Positions 15,398 through 23,212 of a DNA stretch of 25,149 bases are shown here, one piece after another. The position numbers and the translations under genes are program-made. The stretch is from contig DHBS01000015.1 in NCBI GenBank assembly GCA_002398825.1, positions 56,851 to 81,999 on the forward strand, read 5' to 3'. Below the pieces are notes generated by a model. It saw nothing but the letters and a program-made list of their open reading frames with translations. It was not told the origin of the DNA and ran no database searches. This DNA comes from Syntrophomonas sp. UBA4922 (lineage in GTDB: Bacteria; Bacillota; Syntrophomonadia; Syntrophomonadales; Syntrophomonadaceae). The stretch's first letter is position 1. Every line of letters starts with the position of its first letter.

Positions 15398-17287
15398 CTA
15401 AAGAACAGGTTTATGGCTTTTGGCCAAGTGGTAAGTCTTGAGATCTTCCAGATAGAACGGGATTATAGATACGATGACATTGCGCTTTTTAAGCATGGCA
15501 TTAGCGATAAACAGGCTGGTGTTGTTGTGCAAGGCCATCTCCCAGCGGTGAGGGACGAAAAACTGCGGCAGCAGCACGGTGATAATATCTCCCGGCTGGG
15601 AGGCATGCTCCTCAGAATCAATATATTCAGTCAAGAGGTTCACAACTTCCCGGTAGGGGGAAAACTTGACGATCAATGGAATATCCGTGTCCAGCAAATT
15701 CCATTTCCGCCGCAGCTTTTCCGACTCGCCTGCATAGACCTCCACGTGGAAAGCTTCCACATGGGAAGTTATGCTGCGCGCATACCGCAGCGCCTTCACC
15801 ACCATAGCGTTAAAGCTATCGACCGGTACGATTACATGATGCTGATAATCGCTGTTCAGATTTATTTGGGCTAGAGATTCGTTGGGTATGTCCAGCTGTT
15901 GAGCCACAGACAAATAATGGGTTTTGATCTTCAGCATGACCGTAATTATTAAAGGCACCACTACAAATACTATCCAGGCACCCTCGGCAAACTTGGTAAT
16001 GCCTATGACGGTTACCGCCACACCGGTAGTTGCCGCCCCGGCCGCATTTATTAAGGCCTTCCATGTCCACCCTTTCGACCGCTCTTTCCACCAGTGGATA
16101 ACCATCCCTGCCTGCGACAGGGTGAAAGAGGTAAAAACGCCCACCGCATAGAGGCTGATCAACAGATGGGTATCGGCCTGGAAGACAATTATTAAAATGG
16201 CCGCAGCCAGGCTCAGGAGAATGATGCCGTTGTTGAAATTGAGCCGGTGACCGCGCATGGACAGCTGTCTGGGGACATAGCCGTCCTGGGCTATGACGGA
16301 CAGCAGGGTGGGGAAACCGCTATACGCGGTGTTGGCGGCTAAAGCCAGGATTAAACCAGTAGTGGCGGCCATGATGTATAACATCAGACCGGGCCCGAAG
16401 ATGCTTAATGTCAACTGGGTTATGACGGTTTGCCGGGGGTCGGGCACTATCTGATACAGATTGGCCAGAACCGCAACGCCGCCAAAACATACTATAATGG
16501 CCAGAGCCAGCAAGGCATAGACGGTTTTGGCCTGCTTGGCGGCCGGAGCCTTAAAGTTGGGCACCGCATTGCTGATTGCTTCTACTCCTGTTAAGGCGCT
16601 GCATCCCGAAGCAAATGCTCTGATAATCAGAAACATGGTTACAGCCTGAATACCTGGTGTTGCCGGGATGGCTTCTGCAGGTGGGAGGACCGGCATGCCG
16701 CCGGTAAGGTATTTGATAATACCGGCTGCCACCAGGACTACTATAGATAATATAAAAGCATAAGTAGGCAGACTGAAAATGCGCGATGATTCGCGGATTC
16801 CCCTTAAATTACCTACCGCCAGCAAAAATATCAGCAACAAAGATATGGCGACCCGATGCGCATAAAGAGACGGAAACGCCGAGGTGATGGCCGCACTGGC
16901 TGCAGCGATACTTACTGCCACCGTTAAGGTGTAGTCTACCGACAAAGACGCCCCGGCAGCCAGACTGTAGATCGGTCCCAGATTATCCTTGGCCACCACG
17001 TAAGCCCCGCCGCCGTTGGGGTAAGCGTCCACTACATGGCGGTAAGACAACACCAATATGATGAGCAGGGCAATAATAGCCAGGGCAATACGCGGCATCC
17101 ACATAAAAGAGGCCAAACCGATCACCGGCACCAAAACCAGCAAAATCTCTTCCACCGCGTATGCGACCGAGGAAATCGAATCACTGGACAGGATGGGCAT
17201 ACCCCAGAAAACATTTAATTTTTCATTTCCCAGTTGGTGGCTGGCCATACTTTTGCCAAACACGAACCTGCCTAAACGCCTGAACAT
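15398..17287 (-). CDS. kimA: KimA-family potassium transporter (APC superfamily)
   Basis: A 629-residue transporter. About 12 transmembrane segments (roughly 30-460) precede a ~165-residue cytosolic domain with VIVPVDSFNAMVVKALRYA. Motifs shared with Bacillus KimA (formerly YdaO) include MPILSSDSISSVAYAVEE, AYPNGGGAYVV, SVDYTLTVAVSIAA, AFASGCSALTGVEAISNAVP and LYAVGVFTSFTLSQAGM. KimA is a high-affinity K+/H+ symporter inhibited by c-di-AMP. The start ATG 17287 has an AAAGGCAGG site. It is the first gene of a minus-strand group with kdpD (96 bases on) and kdpE, which suggests that this pair regulates it. The B. subtilis gene has a c-di-AMP riboswitch; I do not recognise one here. Confidence 0.92.
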   Translation of the reverse strand: MFRRLGRFVFGKSMASHQLGNEKLNVFWGMPILSSDSISSVAYAVEEILLVLVPVIGLASFMWMPRIALAIIALLIILVLSYRHVVDAYPNGGGAYVVAKDNLGPIYSLAAGASLSVDYTLTVAVSIAAASAAITSAFPSLYAHRVAISLLLIFLLAVGNLRGIRESSRIFSLPTYAFILSIVVLVAAGIIKYLTGGMPVLPPAEAIPATPGIQAVTMFLIIRAFASGCSALTGVEAISNAVPNFKAPAAKQAKTVYALLALAIIVCFGGVAVLANLYQIVPDPRQTVITQLTLSIFGPGLMLYIMAATTGLILALAANTAYSGFPTLLSVIAQDGYVPRQLSMRGHRLNFNNGIILLSLAAAILIIVFQADTHLLISLYAVGVFTSFTLSQAGMVIHWWKERSKGWTWKALINAAGAATTGVAVTVIGITKFAEGAWIVFVVVPLIITVMLKIKTHYLSVAQQLDIPNESLAQINLNSDYQHHVIVPVDSFNAMVVKALRYARSITSHVEAFHVEVYAGESEKLRRKWNLLDTDIPLIVKFSPYREVVNLLTEYIDSEEHASQPGDIITVLLPQFFVPHRWEMALHNNTSLFIANAMLKKRNVIVSIIPFYLEDLKTYHLAKSHKPVL

Positions 17288-17307
17288 ATTGATTACCTGC
17301 CTTTTAC

Positions 17308-17327
17308 AGATGACTAAAGATGACTAA
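17308..17327 (-). repeat. Tandem 10-bp repeat upstream of kimA
   Basis: On the minus strand TTAGTCATCT occurs twice head to tail, ending 20 bases before the kimA start codon. A period of 10 bp is what OmpR-family regulators use for paired half-sites, so this could be a KdpE site; it lies close to the ribosome site, which would suit repression. Confidence 0.4.
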
Positions 17328-17523
17328 AACAGATAGTATTAGTCTTAGCTTTGTTAACTATAGTAAAACTGCGCGGCATAAATAATCTGTATCGATTCTC
17401 TATGAGAAGGATAAAAAAGTTGTATAGAAGGCGAAGCCAAAATCCTTTAAAGTCACAATGCAGAAGAATTGCGGGGTATGTGCTTTGTAAGATGGGTCAC
17501 TCCTGGGAGAAGGTATCCAGAAC

Positions 17524-17555
17524 AAAGAGGCCAACTTCCAATTTGGGCCTCTTTT
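17524..17555. terminator. Hairpin with T tail in the kimA-merR gap
   Basis: AAAGAGGCC (17524-17532) pairs with GGCCTCTTT (17546-17554) around a 13-base loop. No gene on the plus strand obviously ends here; it may be an attenuator or insulate the merR promoter. Confidence 0.5.
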
Positions 17556-17606
17556 GGCCGGAGGCCGACAATGTATCCCCCCTAACTTACCAAAATAAAC
17601 CAAACC

Positions 17607-17637
17607 TTGACCCCGACCTTAGGTAGGAGTTTATACT
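17607..17637 (+). promoter_or_regulatory. MerR-type promoter with 19-bp spacer
   Basis: TTGACC (17607-17612) and TATACT (17632-17637) are separated by 19 bp, the overlong spacer of promoters twisted open by MerR regulators. The spacer holds the near-palindrome ACCTTAGGT. It lies 15 bases before the merR start codon, which points to autoregulation. Confidence 0.7.
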
Positions 17638-17652
17638 GAAAGGGGTGATGAC

Positions 17653-18456
17653 ATGGAAATCATGATCAAGATAGGCGAATTTGCTCAGTTGACTGGAGTC
17701 ACAGTAAAAACGGTTCTTCATTATCACAAAATCGGTCTTTTGGCAGAACCGGTGAGGTCCCCAAACGGCTACCGGCTTTACGGAGCGACAGAACTCCATA
17801 GATTGCAGGTTATTAAGCGGCTAAAGGCTTTAGGTTTTAGTCTTGAGAAAATAAAAGATATGCTGGGAGATCCCGCTGACAGTACTACTATGCGTTCGGT
17901 TCTGGAATCATTGGCAAGAGAGTTGAGCAGCGAGATAAATACACTGCAAGCACGGCTTGAAAAGGTTCAAAAGCTGTTAGCGGCCGAACCGCTTCTCATA
18001 TTGAAGGAAGATACGGCAACATTTCAGATGGTCAACGATATTATCGGCACCGAGCATTATGAATCGTATCCTGATGTAAGGGAAAAGGAGCGCCAAATCT
18101 ATGAAGTCTTGGATAGTTATGAATGGGGTCTGAATCATCAGCAGTACTACGTGCAGTTGGCTGAATATCTTAAAGACAATCCCGAGGTTTTTCAAAAATT
18201 AATAAAAATGAACGAGCGGCTTGTTGCAATTGCTGACCTACCCGAAGATGCTCAGGAGATAGATGAACTAGCCAGGGATTGTGTTCGAATATTGAAGTGC
18301 ATTCCTATTATTGAAACCATGTGCAGTCTTGAAACTGTGAACCCTTTCGATCCGCTGCTTAATGAAATGCTGAGCAGCCTTTTGACCCCGGCTCAAATGA
18401 AATTCTGTGAACTCAGCCTGCAGTACAGTAGGGAAACCGGACCTTTTAATAAATAA
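17653..18456 (+). CDS. MerR-family transcriptional regulator
   Basis: A 267-residue regulator. The N-terminal winged helix (about 4-72) reads KIGEFAQLTGVTVKTVLHYHKIGLL, then NGYRLYGATELHRLQVIKRLKALGFSLEKIKDML. A dimerisation coiled coil (about 80-112) leads to a ~150-residue C-terminal domain with no metal-binding Cys cluster, so the signal is probably not a metal; an organic ligand or stress is possible. AGGGGTGA precedes ATG 17653. It is followed after 16 bases by a membrane protein gene, presumably its target under the same 19-bp-spacer promoter. Confidence 0.9.
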   Translation: MEIMIKIGEFAQLTGVTVKTVLHYHKIGLLAEPVRSPNGYRLYGATELHRLQVIKRLKALGFSLEKIKDMLGDPADSTTMRSVLESLARELSSEINTLQARLEKVQKLLAAEPLLILKEDTATFQMVNDIIGTEHYESYPDVREKERQIYEVLDSYEWGLNHQQYYVQLAEYLKDNPEVFQKLIKMNERLVAIADLPEDAQEIDELARDCVRILKCIPIIETMCSLETVNPFDPLLNEMLSSLLTPAQMKFCELSLQYSRETGPFNK

Positions 18457-18472
18457 CGGAAGGCAGGGTAAT

Positions 18473-19357
18473 ATGAGGGTGAAAACTATTTTGTCAAAAC
18501 TTTCGCGCTATTCACTACCCATCCTGCTCATTTTGGTTATAGCAGATATTGCACTCTTCGGCAGCGGGATTATCTCTAAAGAACAAATGAAGTACTTTAT
18601 CCTGGTACCGGCTATCCTGGAACTCACTTTCCTGATGATCTTCCTGTTCAACCTTTCTCGTATTATTGCTCGTTATCGAACTTTGAAAAAAGCAGGTGAG
18701 GAAACCTTTGCCGCCTGGCAGGAAGCTTTGGAAGAGATATTCCCGGCACGTGTAGCCCGCTTGATTTTAATCGAACCCCAACTGTATTATGCCGTATACC
18801 TCTCATTGAGGAAGAAACAGCTCCCCGATAAAACCGCATGTTTTGCCACCCGCCTGGCAAGCTACCTGTTTCTGGCCAAGGCCATTATTGTGATATGTTG
18901 GTTAGAGATCCTGGCCGTGTTTCTAATGCTCCCCGACCGGTGGCTGGTATGGAAGGTGGTTCATTTGGTGTTAGGCGTATGGGCCATAATGTGGATATGG
19001 GCAGATGCCCAGGCTATGCGTCTTTATCCACACCAAATGACCGGTAAAGGAGTAAGATTCCGGGTAGGTCTTCGCTACCACCAGGAGATACCCTGGGAGT
19101 ATATCAGAGCAGTAAAACGAATAGAGAAGCCGGCCCCCGGCATTGCCCCTGGTCCGGATAAAAAAAATCCGGGAAGCCTGTTCCTGTCAGTTGGTGAAAA
19201 ATGTAATGTCGAAATTGAACTTAACCCGCCCCAGTCCTTTCAGGGCATGCTGGGCAATAGGTTAGAGGTTGGGAGGGTCTATCTTTCCCTAGAAAAGCCA
19301 GAGGACTTTATGCTGAATATTCCAAACCCCGCTTTAGTCAATCAATACAATGCCTGA
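18473..19357 (+). CDS. Membrane protein with a possible cytoplasmic PH-like C-terminal domain
   Basis: A 294-residue protein of unknown function. Transmembrane segments are seen at about 13-33, 42-62, 133-155 and 160-180, with a long charged loop between the second and third. The C-terminal ~100 residues are soluble; GKGVRFRVGLRYHQEIPWEYIRAVKRIE looks like a bacterial PH (bPH) domain start, a resemblance judged by eye. ATG 18473 follows GGAAGGCAGGG. The frame is open further upstream, inside merR, but no good ribosome site supports that. Probably the partner or target of the adjacent MerR protein. Confidence 0.75.
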   Translation: MRVKTILSKLSRYSLPILLILVIADIALFGSGIISKEQMKYFILVPAILELTFLMIFLFNLSRIIARYRTLKKAGEETFAAWQEALEEIFPARVARLILIEPQLYYAVYLSLRKKQLPDKTACFATRLASYLFLAKAIIVICWLEILAVFLMLPDRWLVWKVVHLVLGVWAIMWIWADAQAMRLYPHQMTGKGVRFRVGLRYHQEIPWEYIRAVKRIEKPAPGIAPGPDKKNPGSLFLSVGEKCNVEIELNPPQSFQGMLGNRLEVGRVYLSLEKPEDFMLNIPNPALVNQYNA

Positions 19358-19532
19358 GCCCATTTTAAATGGAACAGTTCTTTAAAATTTACTTCCGAGA
19401 GACCTGGCTTTTTTTAATAATCTTCCTGAAATTGCCGGCTTTTGCAAGTTTGGATTCAGGGGTTCGCTGTTCCAGGAGTAAAAACATGGTTGTTCCCTGC
19501 CATAGGTCACTGATCCTATAAGCAAAGTCCAT

Positions 19533-19678
19533 GCTATAATAAAGGGAGCTATGAGGAATTGAAGCTTAGGTTTTGCTATGCTATCATTGAGATATAAAAG
19601 GAGTTGCCGCTTGTGGTATGGCGGCAGGTTCGTAAATTGGGTTTAGGCCGCCTTACACAAAGGCGGCCGTATTATTTT
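19533..19678 (+). ncRNA. Candidate antisense RNA (antitoxin of a type I system)
   Basis: An extended -10 (TGCTATAAT, 19532-19540) should start a transcript near 19547. The RNA would hold two hairpins, TGCCGC/GCGGCA (19605-19626) and a 9-bp stem GGCCGCCTT/AAGGCGGCC (19646-19668), then GTATTATTTT as terminator. Its 3' end runs into the last codons of the toxin gene on the other strand, the tail-to-tail overlap of Bacillus TxpA/RatA- and BsrG/SR4-type pairs. No good -35 box is present. Confidence 0.5.
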
Positions 19679-19752
19679 CTGAGCATAAAGCACAGAGAAA
19701 TAATTCCTAAGATTACCAAGCAGAATTGAAACAACTCGCCATATGTAATCAT
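19672..19752 (-). CDS. Small hydrophobic toxin-like peptide (Fst/TxpA or holin-like type)
   Basis: A 26-residue peptide starting MITYGELFQFCLVILG and ending LCFMLRK. A short polar start (M-x-T-Y-x-x-L-F), one transmembrane helix and a basic end are the pattern of small membrane toxins of type I systems (putative holin-like toxin annotations in Firmicutes). The start is ATG at 19752; an ATG a little upstream is out of frame and stops at once. The ribosome site is weak, as is common for these. A strong hairpin lies 3 bases past the stop, and a convergent RNA overlaps its 3' end. Confidence 0.7.
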   Translation of the reverse strand: MITYGELFQFCLVILGIISLCFMLRK

Positions 19753-19886
19753 ATCACCATTGCGCCTGGTCATTGAAAAGATTTGGTTTGGCCGGACAAA
19801 TCGATTAAGCGGCATTAGTTTTTCCCCATAATTTATTCTCATCTTTATTCTGCAGTGGTTTTTTTCCTTTGTTAACAGAGTGCGGC

Positions 19887-19916
19887 TTGAAAGGCTTGGA
19901 AAATTGATGCTAGAAT
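19887..19916 (+). promoter_or_regulatory. Promoter of the SLH-protein gene
   Basis: TTGAAA (19887-19892), an 18-base spacer ending in TGC and TAGAAT (19911-19916) form a good extended -10 promoter 53 bases before the first start codon. Confidence 0.6.
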
Positions 19917-19969
19917 GGTAAAAGATCGAAACACCAAGCGGAATAATAATATGGGATTATGAGGAGAAA

Positions 19970-22459
19970 ATGGTATTTATGAACAACAAGAAATTCACAG
20001 CAGGTATCCTGGCGGTTGCCATGTTGTCGGGAATATTTTTAACAGGATTTACATATCAGCAGGGCATAGGAGATGTCTATTATGAAACCAAATCGAGAAT
20101 TTATGATAACACTACTTATCACGAACAATTGGCGGGTCATAGTGCCAACGGCATCGTGAGGGCATATTTTGTCAACGCGGATACCCAGGACACGGATTTA
20201 AAGCCCTATGTATTTGAAGGTGAAGTCACCGGAACCTATACGATGAATACCATGATCAGCACTTTGGAGAATCAAGGCTACAAAGTCGTAGCGGGAATCA
20301 ACGGAGATATTTATGACATGGCCACCGGAACTCCAAAGGGGCTTAGCATTCATGACGGTAAGATCAAAACCTCCGGATATGCTCCGGAATATGTGATATC
20401 CTTTGACGAAGACGGCGCCGCTACCCTGGAAAAGGCAGCCCTGAGATATACACTGCAGGGAACGATCAACGTTCCCACCGTGATTATTACAGAACCAACC
20501 CAGCCGGCAGATCCAATACAGTCGGAAGATCTGACCTCGCCGGAAGATCCGGACCAACCGGCCGATCAGGCCTCACCGGGAGATTCGACCCGGTCAGCAG
20601 AACCAACCCGACCGGCAGATTTGACCCAGTTGGCAGATTCTTCCCCCGTGCAGCAGACGGTTTACGTACCCACGGAATATAATGCGGATATCGGTTATTT
20701 TAATGTTCCGCATGGTGAGGGCAAGGCTTTGCATCTGTATAACCGCCAATATGCCTCCTCCACAAAAACCTCGGAGAACTCTGTTGAGGTAATATTGGAC
20801 GCGGATTCACCGGAAAATGCGGAACTGACGGTGGGAGGTACGATAACGGCAACTGTTGCCGAAGTCAGAAACGGTAATTACAATACGCCCATCGGTGACA
20901 GTCAGCTGGTGCTTTCAACGGCGGGGGATTCGGCCTATGCGGTCCAGCTGGCTCAGCTGATTCCCGGAAGCCAGGTAGAGATTTCCGTATACGACCAAAA
21001 CGGCGGAAACCTGTCAAATAGCAAGGAAGCCATCGGAGTATACTACCTGCTTTACGATAAGGGTCAATATGTTTCCAGCGGAACCAACTTGAATCCGAGA
21101 ACCATCATCGGTATCAAACCGGACGGAACCCTTATGCTGTATGCACTTGACGGCAGACAGCCGGGCTTTTCGGAAGGTCTTGGACTGACGGACGTGGCCA
21201 AACACCTGGTTGATCTGGGCTGCAGCACCGTTGTGAATATGGACGGAGGCGGCTCCACGGTCATGGCCGTGAGAGCGGGGGGAATGGATTCCCGGGCGGT
21301 TGCCAAGAATTCCCCTTCCGAAAAAAACCAGCGAAAAACTACCAATGGCCTGCTTCTGGTATACGATGAACGCGGGGATTCCGATGCCGAGCATTTGCAC
21401 ACTTACCCAAGTCAGCCTCTTGCCATGCCGGGGGCGGACATTCAGCTTAAAACCTACGCATCCAACAATAAATATGAGCCGGTTTCGTTGAGAAAAAGTA
21501 TAGAATACAACCTTGATTCCGATTCGGACGGCTCTGTGGACGAGAACGGCCTCTTTACCGCCGGGAGGGCCATCGGAACTGCCGTGATTGAAGTGGAAAG
21601 CGGAGATCTCAGTACAACGGCGCAGGTCGATATTCAAAACAAGATAACCTTTGCTCCCAATGTGCGGAATCTGGAAATCGATCCGGGGGAAATCTTCGAC
21701 ATCAATGTAACGGCCAAATTCGGGTATGCTCCCATTGCAAGCAGGGACAGCCTGTTTATATGGACCTGCGATCCTGTCATCGGTACCATCGATGCCAACG
21801 GACTCTTTCAAGCCACGAATGAATCTGGAATAGCCGGCAATATCTATGTGGAATATAACGGCGTACAACAGACCATACCCGTTCAGGTCGGCCCTGCAAG
21901 CCTTGATTTCGCGGATACGAAAACACACTGGGCCCGAGACTATATCGGGAGATTGGCGGCCAGAGGGATCGTAAAAGGAATGGGCAATGATTGCTATTTG
22001 CCGGATAATTCCCTCACCAGAGCCGAATTCCTGACCATGCTTGCCAATACCATCAAGGGCTTAGACGTAACCCAGTCCACGCCGGCGGGCTTTACGGATG
22101 TACCCGCTACGGAATGGTATTACAATTATGTCAACTGGGGTTTTGAAAAAGGAATTGTAAAGGGAATTGACGATGTCAGCTTTGATCCCAATGGAAAGAT
22201 AACCCGGGAGCAAATGGCGATCATGCTGGATAATCTGACCGAAAGTACCGACTTAATTCTTCCGGAAACCCATGCGGGAATGTCCTTTACGGACGACGCC
22301 TTGATCAGTCCCTGGGCTGCCGAATCTGTGAATAGGATCGTATCCTCGGGTCTCATGGGGGGATATCCGGAAGGCGATTATAAACCGCAGGGAAATGCGA
22401 CCCGGGCGGAAGCCGCAACTGTTGTCTACAAACTGATCATGATACAAGATAAGCACTAG
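19970..22459 (+). CDS. Secreted phosphodiester glycosidase-domain (NAGPA) protein with Big-type domains and three SLH repeats
   Basis: An 829-residue surface protein. A signal peptide (about 1-30, FTAGILAVAMLSGIFLTGF) is followed by an NAGPA/DUF2233 domain, whose hallmarks are VVAGINGDIYD (near 107) and LGCSTVVNMDGGGSTVMAV (near 418-436). A Pro/Asp/Ala-rich insert (about 173-225) splits this domain. Ig-like or Big-type domains (about 480-645) come next, and three SLH repeats (about 648-829; THWARDYIGRLAARGIVKG, EWYYNYVNWGFEKGIVKG, SPWAAESVNRIVSSGLMGG) anchor it to secondary wall polymer. It may trim exopolysaccharide or wall glycan. The start is ATG 19970 (3 bases from GAGGAG) or ATG 19979 (12 bases). 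Confidence 0.88.
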   Translation: MVFMNNKKFTAGILAVAMLSGIFLTGFTYQQGIGDVYYETKSRIYDNTTYHEQLAGHSANGIVRAYFVNADTQDTDLKPYVFEGEVTGTYTMNTMISTLENQGYKVVAGINGDIYDMATGTPKGLSIHDGKIKTSGYAPEYVISFDEDGAATLEKAALRYTLQGTINVPTVIITEPTQPADPIQSEDLTSPEDPDQPADQASPGDSTRSAEPTRPADLTQLADSSPVQQTVYVPTEYNADIGYFNVPHGEGKALHLYNRQYASSTKTSENSVEVILDADSPENAELTVGGTITATVAEVRNGNYNTPIGDSQLVLSTAGDSAYAVQLAQLIPGSQVEISVYDQNGGNLSNSKEAIGVYYLLYDKGQYVSSGTNLNPRTIIGIKPDGTLMLYALDGRQPGFSEGLGLTDVAKHLVDLGCSTVVNMDGGGSTVMAVRAGGMDSRAVAKNSPSEKNQRKTTNGLLLVYDERGDSDAEHLHTYPSQPLAMPGADIQLKTYASNNKYEPVSLRKSIEYNLDSDSDGSVDENGLFTAGRAIGTAVIEVESGDLSTTAQVDIQNKITFAPNVRNLEIDPGEIFDINVTAKFGYAPIASRDSLFIWTCDPVIGTIDANGLFQATNESGIAGNIYVEYNGVQQTIPVQVGPASLDFADTKTHWARDYIGRLAARGIVKGMGNDCYLPDNSLTRAEFLTMLANTIKGLDVTQSTPAGFTDVPATEWYYNYVNWGFEKGIVKGIDDVSFDPNGKITREQMAIMLDNLTESTDLILPETHAGMSFTDDALISPWAAESVNRIVSSGLMGGYPEGDYKPQGNATRAEAATVVYKLIMIQDKH
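20490..20645 (+). repeat. Degenerate short tandem repeat inside the SLH-protein gene
   Basis: Units around ACC-CAG/CGA-CCG-GCA-GAT recur, coding variants of (T/S/D)-(Q/R)-(P/S)-(A/E)-D. The array adds about 50 Pro/Asp-rich residues, a likely flexible spacer that can grow or shrink by slippage. Confidence 0.65.
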
Positions 22460-23212
22460 AAACCCATTCGCCACCCCGTCGATACAATAAAACGGTTTTA
22501 TTCCAATTCCGCCCTGTTCACCTAATGCAGCATCTTTATAGAGGCTGGCTGAGAATTAACTTGGCCGGCCTTTCTTCATTTTCCACTGCGGAGTTGCGCC
22601 AGGAAGCCCTTCAGTCCAGGCGTTCCGGCCTATCTCTGCTATTGCCCGGAAAACCAGGAAAAGCGGATATAGCCTTCGCAGTTGGCGCCGTAACCGATGC
22701 CGGGGACCGGCCGCTCTAAGAATATCAAAAGCGAACCGGTAAAAGCCGCCGGTGTGCTGCTTAAAATTGTACAGGGCATAGAAGAATCCGCCGGAATCGC
22801 TATTTTCTATGCATTTATTGGCATGCCCGGCAATGGTTGTATATTTCCCCCGCCGTGTTCAACCCCCTTTATGCAAATATTTTTCCAGGCGCATAATGGC
22901 AGCCTGGCCAGCATCGGTTTAGCAAGCTCCGGTGCTCCGGGATCTATGCCACACCACAGAAAATTCCTGGAATATGATGGCTTTGGCATTAATCGGAGAA
23001 TATTGGCAGCGTGCCATTGGCACCAAATGGTACCGTCTTATAAAGGTGCTTAGCCGGCAGCATTCAGCAGGCTGCCATAGATGAGGGTACATACCCGGGT
23101 TTATGCCCGGATAGGGGATAAACCGCTCCATATGCGGGATTTGTCACCTGCCGTTTAGGCGGGTAGAATGGAACAGCAAATGGGACAGCACCTGGAAGAA
23201 AGGAAGAGTGAT
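22460..23212. other. 753-base region without an intact gene
   Basis: It contains the minus-strand aminotransferase remnant (about 22580-22950). Open frames on the plus strand here (22525-22719, 22697-23053) show no family motif and look like shadows of the remnant. An AT-rich palindrome at about 22486-22502 might end the SLH-protein transcript. Confidence 0.45.
22580..22950 (-). pseudogene. Decayed class I/II aminotransferase, C-terminal part
   Basis: On the minus strand, pieces in different frames line up in the order of an aminotransferase C-terminus: AAIMRLEKYLHKG, DSGGFFYALYNFKQHTGG, FYRFAFDIL, RPVPGIGYGANCEGYIRFS and KGFLAQLRSGK. The PGIGYG...GEGYIRxS block is the family's arginine-bearing carboxylate-binding signature. 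Several frameshifts and in-frame stops separate the pieces, so it is nonfunctional. No N-terminal PLP-lysine part is recognised; ends are approximate. Confidence 0.55.

Larger units (their letters stand above)
17288..17652. other. Divergent intergenic region between kimA and merR
   Basis: Contents in order: a tandem 10-base repeat near kimA (17308-17327), about 190 bases with nothing I recognise, a hairpin with T tail (17524-17555) and the merR promoter (17607-17637). Small open frames in it have no protein-like character. Confidence 0.5.
19358..19969. other. 612-base region holding a toxin-antitoxin-like pair and a promoter
   Basis: It contains a convergent small RNA/peptide pair (19533-19752) and the promoter of the S-layer protein gene (19887-19916). 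The first 170 bases and the stretch 19760-19880, which is rich in T runs, hold nothing else I recognise. Confidence 0.5.

Noticed and set aside
17288..17606. c-di-AMP (ydaO-type) riboswitch or T-box upstream of kimA or merR
   Set aside because: I looked because B. subtilis kimA has such a riboswitch, but the conserved motifs were not found on either strand; only a hairpin and a tandem repeat are present. An Infernal search would settle it.
21014..21928. 304-codon minus-strand open frame within the SLH-protein gene
   Set aside because: Shadow of the plus-strand gene; composition is unlike a real protein.
22697..23053. Plus-strand open frame of 118 codons after the SLH-protein gene
   Set aside because: It lies antisense to the aminotransferase relic and has no motif; open only by chance.
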